From Flagellimonas profundi (GTDB taxonomy: Bacteria > Bacteroidota > Bacteroidia > Flavobacteriales > Flavobacteriaceae): a DNA stretch of 64,000 nucleotides. The stretch lies in contig NZ_JAFLNM010000001.1 of assembly GCF_017313275.1 (NCBI RefSeq), forward strand, positions 1,488,001 through 1,552,000, read 5' to 3'. A program made the position numbers and the translations under genes. The notes below the pieces were generated by a model. That model was given only the letters and a program-made list of their open reading frames with translations. It ran no database searches and was not told where the DNA came from. Of the stretch, positions 29,282 through 37,261 are shown piece by piece; positions within the stretch are counted from its first letter, which is position 1, and every line of letters starts with the position of its first letter.

Positions 29282-29309
29282 AAAACGCCATGGCGTAAAA
29301 CCATGGCGT
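29279..29309 (-). terminator. terminator after the DUF4331/TPR operon
   Basis: Perfect arms ACGCCATGG / CCATGGCGT with a 7-base loop; on the minus strand the stem is followed by TTTTTT. It overlaps the stop codon of the convergent MscS-like gene. Confidence 0.75.
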
Positions 29310-29371
29310 ACCTAAAAACAACAACCAAGCTGAGACCAGCCGGATCATCAACCTTACTTTTGAGGGGGAAA

Positions 29372-30661
29372 CTAAAGACCTGCTATTTGAGCCTCTTTAA
29401 TGGGACCAAGCTCGTAAGTAGCCGACAATAGTTCATTCTTTAATTCGCTGACCCTGTCCTTTTTTCCATTGGCCTTGTAAATTTCGGCAGCTTGCTGAAG
29501 AATGGCAGGCTCATAAGTGGCATTCACCACATGTTCTTCTATAACCTGCATCGCTTTTTGTTTCTCACCCAAATGAAGCAAACTGTAGGCAAACAGGCCA
29601 TAAGATTCTGGGGTAGGTCTATTTAGAACCTCCTCCTGTGCCAACTCGAAGGCCTTTTGCTCAACTTCCATACTTAACAGAAAATCCACATTGTAAGCAT
29701 TGTACATGTCTCCGTAATTTTTGTTGCTAGCAACAACTTTGTAATAATCATCCAACGCTTGTACACGTAGTATATCATTATTTATAAAGGAAGCCACTTC
29801 AGCTTTTAACAGGTAATATTCGGGTGACTTGTTCTTTTGCATGATAGCGTCCAAAATCCGGAGAGCTTCTTCGCCATTTCTCTCATAAGAGTACACGATC
29901 CATGCAATCCCCTTTTTGGCGTATGCATTTTGAGGGTCTATTTGCAGTGCTCTCAGGTATAATTTATAAGAGTCTTCAATACGCCCAGCATGACCATAAA
30001 AATCAGCTAGGTTGGTATAGGACCATAACAACAGGTTTTTATTTTTGGAGGATTCGGCCTTAGCCATGGCCTTTTCCATAAATTGGATAGCGGTGTCCAA
30101 GTCCCCTTTATGGTCGTTCCATTTTGCAACACGAATCAAATAACCAAAGTCGGACATATTCTGGATACTGTCCAAGTATTGATTTGCCAAATCGTAATTT
30201 CCCAGTTCCATATGAAGGTCAAAAAGTAAACTCTGGGTTTCTTTTTCTCCACTTCCCAAAGCTCTTGCCTCTTTTGCTAAGACCAAAGCTTCTTTAAACC
30301 TATGTTGCGAAATGTAATTTCTGGCCAATGCCCTCAGGTATCCGGATTTTCCCACCGCAGCGATTTCCACTGCCTTTTTCAGGGATTGTTCAGCATCCTT
30401 TAAATATTGGATATCACCTGTCGCCTTAAAAAAACGGGCGTACTCACTGGCAACATTCCCCAAGCTGAGCAATTGGGTACTATCGGATTTGATTTTGCCA
30501 TTCCAAAGGTTAAAATATTTTGAAGTCGGTTTTACTGGTGCTGATGCGAGAAAACGATCGTAATCCTCTTTATCTGTTTTAAATTCATTTCCCTTTTGCT
30601 GACACGATGCCAAAAACAATAGGGCTATTGGTAAAAAGATATATTGTATTGTTGTTTTCAT
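29372..30661 (-). CDS. TPR-repeat lipoprotein
   Basis: 429 residues. Lipobox LLFLASC (Cys20). Tetratricopeptide units follow through most of the chain, for example YLRALARNYISQHRFKEAL, LGNYDLANQYLDSI, ADFYGHAGRIEDSYKLYLRA with ALQIDPQNAYAKKG, and SYGLFAYSLLHLGEKQKAM. TPR arrays bind partner proteins. It is third in an operon after two DUF4331 genes (70 bases behind the second) and probably acts with them at the inner or outer membrane. No enzymatic domain is visible. Confidence 0.85.
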   Translation of the reverse strand: MKTTIQYIFLPIALLFLASCQQKGNEFKTDKEDYDRFLASAPVKPTSKYFNLWNGKIKSDSTQLLSLGNVASEYARFFKATGDIQYLKDAEQSLKKAVEIAAVGKSGYLRALARNYISQHRFKEALVLAKEARALGSGEKETQSLLFDLHMELGNYDLANQYLDSIQNMSDFGYLIRVAKWNDHKGDLDTAIQFMEKAMAKAESSKNKNLLLWSYTNLADFYGHAGRIEDSYKLYLRALQIDPQNAYAKKGIAWIVYSYERNGEEALRILDAIMQKNKSPEYYLLKAEVASFINNDILRVQALDDYYKVVASNKNYGDMYNAYNVDFLLSMEVEQKAFELAQEEVLNRPTPESYGLFAYSLLHLGEKQKAMQVIEEHVVNATYEPAILQQAAEIYKANGKKDRVSELKNELLSATYELGPIKEAQIAGL

Positions 30662-30731
30662 CTTGTTGTTGTATTAGATTAAAAAAAGGGGAAGGAAGAT
30701 TTCCCTCCCCCGTCCCTTTCATAGCAATTAA

Positions 30732-31460
30732 TTACTCGGGTGCTCCCAAATAGGGAAATGCAGTCGAAATATTGGCCGTAAGCCCAACACCATCAGATGT
30801 CAGTCGTGGCAAATCGGCCATTCCATCATCATCCAGGTCCTGACCACTAAACCTGTCGCCTTCCATTCCCCCGAAAAATAGAATTAGGGAAACATCTATA
30901 ATATCATCATTAGGGTGCCTTCCGGTAAGGGCCACTTCGTCACCATCCGGAACCAGCACGTTACCATCATTATCAAGGTCGGTTCCAGGATCAAAGTATG
31001 TAGTGGGCAGATCTGGGGCAACTTCCAAAACATCCGCGGCCAAAACCGTTGTCAGGGTTGCGGCATCCAATCCTAGAATATTGTTTTCGTAGTCAACATC
31101 TTCCGGATTCAATCCCAGTTTTAGAGCATATACATCGTGGTATTGCTCCAATCTAGCCTGGAACCCCATTTGAAACGCTGCGCTCATTTCCGAAGGAATC
31201 GTAGTATTGTGCGCATCTTTAATACTGGCTTCACCTTCCATATCATAACTTAAGGTGGTATTGATTCCCGGACGACCTAGGTGGTCTACCTGGGCATATG
31301 TCCCAGTAAAATCAACCCCCATCATATCATCGTCCATCATGTCGTCATCCATCATCATATCATCGTCCATGTAGGTTCCGTTGTCATCATCGCTACAGCT
31401 AACTACTAGGCCAAAGCTTAACACTAGAGCTGTTATATATATTGATTGTCTTAGTTTCAT
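30732..31460 (-). CDS. DUF4331-related lipoprotein (C-terminal-half-like)
   Basis: 242 residues. Lipobox VVSC gives Cys22, followed at residues 31-47 by a run made only of Met and Asp. The rest matches the later part of DUF4331 proteins: TYAQVDHLGRPGINTTL resembles the usual Q-V-x-R-L-G-x-P-L-V-N segment, and LTGRHPNDDIIDVSLILFFGG resembles the GRRxxDDVVDI segment. The early DHIDAP segment is missing here but is found in the protein encoded 19 bases upstream, so the two chains look like the halves of one larger family protein. Function unknown; probably exposed at a membrane surface. Confidence 0.75.
   Translation of the reverse strand: MKLRQSIYITALVLSFGLVVSCSDDDNGTYMDDDMMMDDDMMDDDMMGVDFTGTYAQVDHLGRPGINTTLSYDMEGEASIKDAHNTTIPSEMSAAFQMGFQARLEQYHDVYALKLGLNPEDVDYENNILGLDAATLTTVLAADVLEVAPDLPTTYFDPGTDLDNDGNVLVPDGDEVALTGRHPNDDIIDVSLILFFGGMEGDRFSGQDLDDDGMADLPRLTSDGVGLTANISTAFPYLGAPE
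31320..31370 (-). repeat. Met/Asp low-complexity run within the DUF4331 lipoprotein gene
   Basis: Seventeen consecutive codons, each ATG, GAT or GAC, encode residues 31-47 directly behind the lipidated cysteine. At DNA level it is an imperfect repeat of ATGGAYGAYGAYATGATG-like units, which could change length by slippage. Confidence 0.85.
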
Positions 31461-31479
31461 AATATCGTTTTTAAGTTTC

Positions 31480-32172
31480 TTATTGTTTTCTGTTTGTTGT
31501 CACCCAAGTCTTATAAACTGATAGACCAAGGGCATTAGTGGCAGTAGGCGTCCCCAACATGCTATTTGGAATTTCCACTACAATGGAAAGGGTATTGGCA
31601 CCATCAAAGGTGTCCGCAGCCTCCTCTGGGGGCAAAAACCCTTTTGGTGCAGAATCCAACTCAGGGGAAATCACAGCATTGAACTGGAAAAAATCGAAAA
31701 AGAACGGGTCTTGTCGTGGTCCAGCAAATAGGGATACGCCATCCGACGTTGTTTCCACAATTGCGGTAGCGCCGGAAATCTCCACATCGCCCAAAGCAGC
31801 ATCTGTATATACTTCGCTACTCAAGCCTGTTTGCGAAGGCGTCATCGGTCCAAAAAAGTACATCCTACCATCTCTCGCAATAGCTTGGATTACTTGATCC
31901 TCTACCAAATCACCATCCAAATCAATATTGATTTCGGTAAGTACGTCCTCGTCAAAGGTTCCATACGCCAAATCTGGCAAAACATCGGATTGAAGATCCA
32001 CCACAAATACGGTGTTGTCTGACCCCTCACTGGGTTCAAAAGCATAAAAATCGGCAATGTCCGCAGTAGTTCCTGCCGACGAGGGCGCATCTATATGGTC
32101 TGCAGAGACCAATACGGTGGTTGCAATTACCAAGGCTCCAAGTCCTAATAGATAATTCGTTGTTTTTTTCAT
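31480..32172 (-). CDS. DUF4331 family exported protein (N-terminal-half-like)
   Basis: 230 residues with a signal peptide ending VLVSA. The mature chain begins at once with DHIDAPSSAGTTADIADFYAF, split here as DHIDAP and DIADFYAF, the defining start of DUF4331. Later segments include DGRMYFFGP, LFAGPRQDPFFFDFFQF and IVVEIPNSMLG, all of which occur in this family. It ends where full-length members would go on to the QVxRLG part, which is encoded by the next gene. It heads the three-gene minus-strand operon. No catalytic residues are known for the family, so the role is open. Confidence 0.82.
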   Translation of the reverse strand: MKKTTNYLLGLGALVIATTVLVSADHIDAPSSAGTTADIADFYAFEPSEGSDNTVFVVDLQSDVLPDLAYGTFDEDVLTEINIDLDGDLVEDQVIQAIARDGRMYFFGPMTPSQTGLSSEVYTDAALGDVEISGATAIVETTSDGVSLFAGPRQDPFFFDFFQFNAVISPELDSAPKGFLPPEEAADTFDGANTLSIVVEIPNSMLGTPTATNALGLSVYKTWVTTNRKQ

Positions 32173-32338
32173 GTTACTTGTTTTTTAAGTTTCGTTCACC
32201 CCTACCTACGGAACCTTTTAGGGGGTGGTTTGGTTTTAAAATGTTAAAATTGTCTTAACAACATTTTATTCAAGTGATTCACTCGGCACAAAAACAAAGT
32301 CGGAGAAATTGTTTTACTTTGGCATCTAATACATTTAA

Positions 32339-33529
32339 ATGAACCCTTCTGCCTCCGGTTGGATCAACAAGTTTGGTCACCTTGTAGATCAAGAGTCTTC
32401 AAACTTTGAGGACTTTAATAGCTTGTACAGGCAACTCAAAGCAAATGGCTTTATTTATGGTGTTCACTTGAACATACCATCGTTTATACCCGTTGAGCAT
32501 ACGCTTAGTGAGGATGAAATTGCCAAGATCAACCTTCTTACTGCCCTATATTTCACCTATACCTTTGAAGTTGGAAAGACGGATTTTGATGCATTTGTCA
32601 ATAAGGTTTTTGAGTATTACCAATCTTTGGATGTCAGTCGGATTTCCTTTTTGAATAAAATATTGACTGGTTCGAAAACGGAATCTCAGTTGGAGAAACT
32701 TATAGATTCCAGAATTTATTTAAGCGATAACACTTTCAGTAAAGCTCTTGGAAATAGCTTAACCAATTCGCTGCTTTATGTTGACATACTCATATTTATA
32801 ATATACCTGAGAGGTAAAAAAAATGTCATGGAACATGCCCAACTTTTGGAGTATGTAACCATTAATATTGTATACCACGCACTGAACTCCAAAGAGACCC
32901 ATGAATCGGATGCAAAATTGATTCAATTGTTGGGATCTTCGTTAACCTATGTAAATCTGGATGAGGCAAAATTTGATGGCAATTATTCCGATTTATTGAC
33001 CCAAAATTTTACTGAAAACGAGAAGGATTATTTTTTGGATATGGCGTGCTTGACCATATGGGAAGATAAGACTTTGGACTACACAGAAACCGACTATATT
33101 TTTGGTTTGGGAAACGACCTCGGGAAGACAAAAAAGGAGGTGAGATCGGAACTCGAATTCGTAGAAAATTTCTTCGAAAAAAATAAGCATAAAATAGCCT
33201 ATTTAAGCAACAAAAATTTAGCTGTGCAGTTCTACGATGGCATGTCAAAAAATGTTAGTAAACTTATTCTCAGAAATAGTAAAAGGTTGAAAAGAGAACT
33301 TACAGAAAGTAGAGAATTAGTTGCGCTTTTATCCAAGTCAACCGTTAAGGATTTAAGTGCCGAAGAAAAGAAAAAAGTTCAGAATCAGTTGTTGGATATT
33401 TTTAAAAGTATTCCTTCTTTGGCAATTTTTATGTTGCCCGGCGGAGCTATCCTTCTTCCAATTTTTATTAAATTGATACCTAAACTACTACCCTCGGCTT
33501 TTGATGACAATCGGGTGGAAGAAAATTAG
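32339..33529 (+). CDS. LETM1-related biofilm-associated-type protein
   Basis: 396 residues, largely helical, no signal peptide. The C-terminal segment (IFKSIPSLAIFMLPGG, then AILLPIFIKLIPKLLPSAF) matches the LETM1-type core with the conserved proline and glycine pattern, and it is the only hydrophobic stretch. The N-terminal 330 residues are polar and Lys/Glu-rich and show no other domain that I recognise. Flavobacterial members are named LETM1-related biofilm-associated proteins; mitochondrial LETM1 is tied to K+/H+ or Ca2+/H+ exchange, but the bacterial function is not settled. Divergent from the DUF4331 operon with a 166-base gap. Confidence 0.72.
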   Translation: MNPSASGWINKFGHLVDQESSNFEDFNSLYRQLKANGFIYGVHLNIPSFIPVEHTLSEDEIAKINLLTALYFTYTFEVGKTDFDAFVNKVFEYYQSLDVSRISFLNKILTGSKTESQLEKLIDSRIYLSDNTFSKALGNSLTNSLLYVDILIFIIYLRGKKNVMEHAQLLEYVTINIVYHALNSKETHESDAKLIQLLGSSLTYVNLDEAKFDGNYSDLLTQNFTENEKDYFLDMACLTIWEDKTLDYTETDYIFGLGNDLGKTKKEVRSELEFVENFFEKNKHKIAYLSNKNLAVQFYDGMSKNVSKLILRNSKRLKRELTESRELVALLSKSTVKDLSAEEKKKVQNQLLDIFKSIPSLAIFMLPGGAILLPIFIKLIPKLLPSAFDDNRVEEN

Positions 33530-33540
33530 TTTTTGGATCA

Positions 33541-33580
33541 AAAAACTCACTATAAATAAAACTTATAGTAGGTTTTTTAA
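33541..33580 (+). terminator. terminator after the LETM1-related gene
   Basis: Arms AAAAACTCACTATAA and TTATAGTAGGTTTTT (one G-U, one mismatch) around a 7-base loop, ending in a T run; the A run on the other side could also stop the convergent LytTR gene. Confidence 0.7.
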
Positions 33581-33618
33581 TTTACCTAAAAATATGGAAT
33601 TCAGTTTTTTAAAACTGA

Positions 33619-34374
33619 TTACTCTAACCATAGCTTAAAGTCCCTGACACGTTCCCTACTTACAATGACTTCGTGCTCGTTAAAACGGTTCAGTTTAATT
33701 TGAAGCCTTGAATTCGTGTATGAAATGATATCTCCTATATGGTTGATGTTCACGTAGAACTTTCGGCTTACCCTAAAAAATGTCTGAGGCTCCAATTCCT
33801 CTTCCAACTGTTCCAAAGTGGTGTCCAACAAATAATTTCTACCATCGGAAGTTGCAGCATAGGTTCCTTTGTTTTCACTATAAAAACATTCTACCTCGTC
33901 CGCATTTATAATTTTTAAATGTTGCCCTACCCTAGCTGTAAATCGTTTTTTGTAATCCCGTTCCAAAGGGTTTACCAGAAGCTTTTTTATGTCGTTAAAA
34001 TCAATGGGGATTTTTCGGTTTTCAGGCTTAAAATTCCGATACTTTTTTACTGCACTTTCCAGCTCTTCTTCTTCAATGGGTTTTAGTAAATAATCTATGC
34101 TATTCAGCTTAAAAGCTTGCAGTGCATATTCGTCATAAGCAGTGGTGAAAATGATGGCGCTTTTTACATCGACCTCATCAAAAATTTCAAAGGAAAGACC
34201 ATCCGATAATTGGATGTCCAAAAAGATTAAATCGGGGTGCTGATTTTCTTTGAACCAGACTATGGATTCTTCAACCGAATGAAGCATGGTGGAAACTTCA
34301 ATTTCCAATTCCACAAGCAATCTGGACAACCGTCTTGCTGCTGGTTTTTCGTCTTCAATGATCAGGACATTCAT
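33619..34374 (-). CDS. LytTR family response regulator
   Basis: 251 residues. REC domain at 1-120 with the acidic pocket IIEDEKPAARR and phosphoacceptor Asp53 in IFLDIQLSDG, FTTAYDEYALQAF, and the lysine in YLLKPIEEEEL. The LytTR DNA-binding domain covers about 150-251 (FYSENKGTYAATSDG, FFRVSRKFYVNINHI, VIVSRERVRDFKLWL). It should be the output of the LytS-type kinase at 35927-37258, with four 2TM genes between the two, all on the same strand. Confidence 0.94.
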   Translation of the reverse strand: MNVLIIEDEKPAARRLSRLLVELEIEVSTMLHSVEESIVWFKENQHPDLIFLDIQLSDGLSFEIFDEVDVKSAIIFTTAYDEYALQAFKLNSIDYLLKPIEEEELESAVKKYRNFKPENRKIPIDFNDIKKLLVNPLERDYKKRFTARVGQHLKIINADEVECFYSENKGTYAATSDGRNYLLDTTLEQLEEELEPQTFFRVSRKFYVNINHIGDIISYTNSRLQIKLNRFNEHEVIVSRERVRDFKLWLE

Positions 34375-34438
34375 ATGGGTTTGGTTTGTGTTTTGGTTTA
34401 GTGCTTAAAGGTAAAAAGTCGGTTATTTTTTTTGGTAT

Positions 34439-34774
34439 CTATTTATATTTATCCACCTTACCTCTATCCTCATCCATGTATTTTTGAATTTGGCGCTCCT
34501 CCCATTTTTTAAAGAAAGTGAATTTATGCCTAAATAAGATCAAGGTATGCACCAACAAAATCACACCCCAAATCAAAATATTGGCATTGATCCAGTCGTA
34601 ATAATAAGGTTCCTTTGGAAATGCTTCTGGCAACAAGGAGTTCAAAACTCCCGTTTTTAAGAGGTAAAGCATACCGTTTACGATTACAAAAATTATGATG
34701 TGACTATAATATCCTTTGAGTTCTTTAACTCGCTTTTCAGCATTTCTCCTCAGCAGGTTTCTATTTGTCTCCAT
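34439..34774 (-). CDS. 2TM domain protein (copy 4)
   Basis: 111 residues, almost wholly a 2TM domain (PF13239 type): a basic amphipathic start (RNAEKRVKELKGYYSHI), two membrane helices at about 24-43 and 61-82, and the closing FFKKWEERQIQKYMDED. Between the helices the short polar loop is longer than in its paralogues. It overlaps the upstream 2TM gene by 14 bases, so translation is coupled. It is the most divergent of the set: the GWGxG motif is replaced by ILIWGVILLVH. The function of 2TM domains is unknown; a membrane sensing or partner role for the adjacent kinase is an inference. Confidence 0.85.
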   Translation of the reverse strand: METNRNLLRRNAEKRVKELKGYYSHIIIFVIVNGMLYLLKTGVLNSLLPEAFPKEPYYYDWINANILIWGVILLVHTLILFRHKFTFFKKWEERQIQKYMDEDRGKVDKYK

Positions 34775-35093
34775 CCTTTTTGAACTTGTTCATTTCCTCT
34801 TTATCCTCGTCAATATACTTTTGAATCTGGCGCTCTTCCCAGTCCTTGCCCAACAGCGGGTTGAATCCAAAGGTTTTTGAAGCATGGAACAACAATCCAA
34901 TGCCCCAGGCCATCAATGTGATAAAATGTTCCCATTGCCAAAAACTATCCGTATTAAGATAAATATTGATCAAAATAAAGGTGTTTATCACCAAATAAAT
35001 GGTCAAATGAATATAAAAGCCCTTGAGTTCGTCCACTCTTTTTTTAGCCCTGTCGTACTTTTCTTTATTAAAGTTTTTCATGATTATTTCCAT
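34761..35093 (-). CDS. 2TM domain protein (copy 3)
   Basis: 110 residues. DRAKKRVDELKGFYIHL opens the domain, helices run at about 27-46 and 56-76, and the exit motif reads FGFNPLLGKDWEERQIQKY. MAWGIGLLFHA carries the conserved Trp-Gly. The first ATG gives a 10-base overlap with the upstream gene; a second ATG four codons in would remove it, so the exact start is uncertain. Coupled at its end to copy 4 by a 14-base overlap. Role as for the other copies. Confidence 0.86.
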   Translation of the reverse strand: MEIIMKNFNKEKYDRAKKRVDELKGFYIHLTIYLVINTFILINIYLNTDSFWQWEHFITLMAWGIGLLFHASKTFGFNPLLGKDWEERQIQKYIDEDKEEMNKFKKDGDK

Positions 35094-35428
35094 TTATTGT
35101 TCTGTTCGTCATCCCGCATAATCTCCTCGATTTTGCGTTTTTCCCAATTCTTTCCGAAAAACGGGTTTAGGTCAAATGTTTTGACCGCATGGAAAATAAT
35201 TCCGATACCCCAACCAAAAGCAGCCCACAAGAACCAAGCATACACAAAATGGTTGGTAAAATAGTTGATAAGGGCCAATCCTGAAATTACCAGGACATAG
35301 GAAGTTAGGTTCCCATAAAATTTTTTGAGTTCCTCCACATGCTCCTTGGCCCGTATGTATTTACTCTCTTTATCTGAAGATTCCATGGTATTGTTGTTTG
35401 ATGTGATGTTATAGTTAAAAGTACTCAT
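35084..35428 (-). CDS. 2TM domain protein (copy 2)
   Basis: 114 residues. A short polar N-terminus of about 20 residues precedes the usual YIRAKEHVEELKKFYGNL opening. Helices at about 43-62 and 68-88, with FGWGIGIIFHAVKTF and the exit segment NPFFGKNWEKRKIEEIM. It starts two bases after copy 1 ends and overlaps copy 3 by ten bases. An internal ATG at residue 15 would give a chain the size of copy 1, so the first fourteen residues may not be made. Confidence 0.86.
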   Translation of the reverse strand: MSTFNYNITSNNNTMESSDKESKYIRAKEHVEELKKFYGNLTSYVLVISGLALINYFTNHFVYAWFLWAAFGWGIGIIFHAVKTFDLNPFFGKNWEKRKIEEIMRDDEQNNKWK

Positions 35429-35430
35429 TA

Positions 35431-35709
35431 TTAAAATTCTTTATCATTCATAAGTTCCTGAACCTTACGTTCTTCCCACTCCTTTCCAAAAATAGGGTTC
35501 TGCCCGTAAGCTGTCATCCAATGTCCTAACAGTCCAAGGCCCCACCCGATGGCCGGAAAAAATACCCAAAGAAAATCGGTGGTTCTAAAATTGAGGTACG
35601 CAAGCAATGGAATCACTACACAATAAGCCGTTAGGTTACAATAAAAAGATTTAATATGCCCAACTCTTTCCTTAGCTCTTATATAACGTTGTTCTTCTAA
35701 GTTTTCCAT
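35431..35709 (-). CDS. 2TM domain protein (copy 1)
   Basis: 92 residues, the minimal form of the domain: YIRAKERVGHIKSFYCNL, helix one at about 24-43, helix two at about 48-68, GWGLGLLGHWMTAYGQNP and FGKEWEERKVQELM. Its closest match in the window is the C-terminal 2TM domain of the kinase upstream (both have NFRTTDFLW), so it is probably a duplicate of that domain. It heads the group of four stand-alone copies and lies 217 bases behind the kinase stop, with the heptamer repeat array in between. Confidence 0.88.
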   Translation of the reverse strand: MENLEEQRYIRAKERVGHIKSFYCNLTAYCVVIPLLAYLNFRTTDFLWVFFPAIGWGLGLLGHWMTAYGQNPIFGKEWEERKVQELMNDKEF

Positions 35710-35819
35710 GATCTGTTCGTTTTTTATAATTGATTATAGGTCAAATATCTCCATACTTATAGGCAAATTGAAAAACGAATTCCCGAACTGTAATTTTTTT
35801 AGGATGAATTGTGAGTGGA

Positions 35820-35910
35820 GGGTTAAGGGTTAAGGGTTAAGGGTTAAGGGTTAAGGGTTAAGGGTTAAGGGTGATGGGTGATGGGTTAAGGGTGATGGGT
35901 GATGGGTAAA
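35820..35910. repeat. 13-unit telomere-like heptamer array
   Basis: Thirteen contiguous 7-base units: seven GGGTTAA, two GGGTGAT, one GGGTTAA, two GGGTGAT and one GGGTAAA. It begins at 35820 with no interruption of the 7-base period through 35910. It fills much of the 217-base gap between the kinase gene (ends 35927) and 2TM copy 1 (starts 35709), so on the minus strand it lies in the untranslated region ahead of copy 1. On the coding strand the units read TTAACCC and ATCACCC. Confidence 0.97.
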
Positions 35911-35926
35911 GGGAGGAAATTTGGTT

Positions 35927-37258
35927 CTAGAAATCGTCCTTATCCATGAGCTCCCTGATCTTACGTTCCTCCCAACGTTTGCCCCATAATGGATTATAAC
36001 CAAAAGCAGCCATACCATGTGCGGTTAGGCCAAATCCCCAGCCTATGGTTGGAAAAAATGCCCATAAAAAGTCCGTTGTGCGGAAATTGAGCCACCATAA
36101 AAAAGGGATGACAATGCAATAGGCCATAAGATTGCCGTAGAAGTCCTTAATGTTTTTGACCCGCTCCTTGGCATTCGCGTAGCGTTTCTCCTCAATGTAA
36201 CTCTCCTGAGTCTCCAGAACCGTGTATTTTTGGGTAAGCATAGGTATTAAAACACTAAAATCTTTTTCCGTTTTTTCAATTACCATTTCGCGGTCGGTTA
36301 AAATATTATACCGCTGTTTTATATTCTGCAGCCCTACCCCACTACTCTTTTTCACCACTTGTTTTTCCTGTAGGTTATTGCTCACCACCAACATATCGTT
36401 CTTTTCGAAAACTCTAATGTGCAATGGTCGGGAAGATGTGACCACATTGTGCTTTACCGCATTTTCCAATAAAAGCTGCAGCGACAGGGGCACTATTTTA
36501 GCTTCGGGCTGGGAACAATGATCGGGAATATCGAAAATGATACTATCTTCAAAACGCATTTTAAGAAGTCTCACGTAAGTTCGGGCAAACTTCAATTCCT
36601 CATCTACAGTAACCAGGTCCTTGTTTTTCTGCTCTAGCACATATCTATATACTTTGGATAACGAGGTGGTAAAATTTTGAGCTTGATGTGGGTCTTCATC
36701 GATCAAACTCGTCAAAACATTAAGACTGTTGAACAAAAAATGAGGGTCCAATTGGTTTTTTAAGGCATCGAACCGGGCCGAAGCCGAACCTGCAATTATT
36801 TTTTGCTCCTTAACCTGCTTTTCCTTGTAAAACTTGTAGTAGTACGCCGCATAGAACAACAGGGCCACTATCATGGCAATAAAAAAGGAGGAGTAATAAT
36901 CCCGTGGGGTTTCATCCGAAATAAAAGTACCAAAGCTTACTTGATATATCCATACCTTTAAGACAAACCGTGCCAAAAAGATTCCGATAATGGATGCCAC
37001 GATATTTCCAATGATACCATAACCAATGTATTTGCGGGTAAACAGCTCTTTGTCGTATTTCCGCATGAGCATAATAAAAGAAGCGGCATTACAGAGGTAG
37101 ATTATCGTGGAAAACACAAGGGTTTCCCAAAAATCCTTGGACAGTTCCTGAAAAGTGAATTCCCAACCGTTAACAAAGTAGATAATTAGGGACACTATAA
37201 AAATAGCCACCCCTATCAGCAATGCCCTAAAAACTTCTCTTATCAGGAGTTTCATCAT
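35927..37258 (-). CDS. LytS-type sensor histidine kinase with C-terminal 2TM domain
   Basis: 443 residues. Four membrane helices in the first 145 residues (about 13-30, 46-66, 78-102, 124-142), then the His_kinase domain with phosphoacceptor His173 in NQLDPHFLFNSLN, an HATPase region (LLLENAVKHNVV as N box, GVGLQNIKQRY as G box). A full 2TM domain follows at about 358-443 (YANAKERVKNIKDFYGNL, FPTIGWGFGLTAHG, GKRWEERKIRELM). The fusion of the 2TM domain to the kinase puts two more helices behind the ATPase. It should phosphorylate the LytTR regulator at 33619. It starts 3 bases after the secreted protein gene upstream. Confidence 0.92.
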   Translation of the reverse strand: MMKLLIREVFRALLIGVAIFIVSLIIYFVNGWEFTFQELSKDFWETLVFSTIIYLCNAASFIMLMRKYDKELFTRKYIGYGIIGNIVASIIGIFLARFVLKVWIYQVSFGTFISDETPRDYYSSFFIAMIVALLFYAAYYYKFYKEKQVKEQKIIAGSASARFDALKNQLDPHFLFNSLNVLTSLIDEDPHQAQNFTTSLSKVYRYVLEQKNKDLVTVDEELKFARTYVRLLKMRFEDSIIFDIPDHCSQPEAKIVPLSLQLLLENAVKHNVVTSSRPLHIRVFEKNDMLVVSNNLQEKQVVKKSSGVGLQNIKQRYNILTDREMVIEKTEKDFSVLIPMLTQKYTVLETQESYIEEKRYANAKERVKNIKDFYGNLMAYCIVIPFLWWLNFRTTDFLWAFFPTIGWGFGLTAHGMAAFGYNPLWGKRWEERKIRELMDKDDF

Positions 37259-37261
37259 TTC

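Noticed and set aside
32173..32338. Riboswitch ahead of the DUF4331 or LETM1 genes
   Set aside because: No recognisable riboswitch core; only AT-rich promoter-like sequence is seen.
35820..35910. CRISPR array
   Set aside because: The units are 7 bases, contiguous and without spacers; no cas gene is near. It is a simple tandem repeat.
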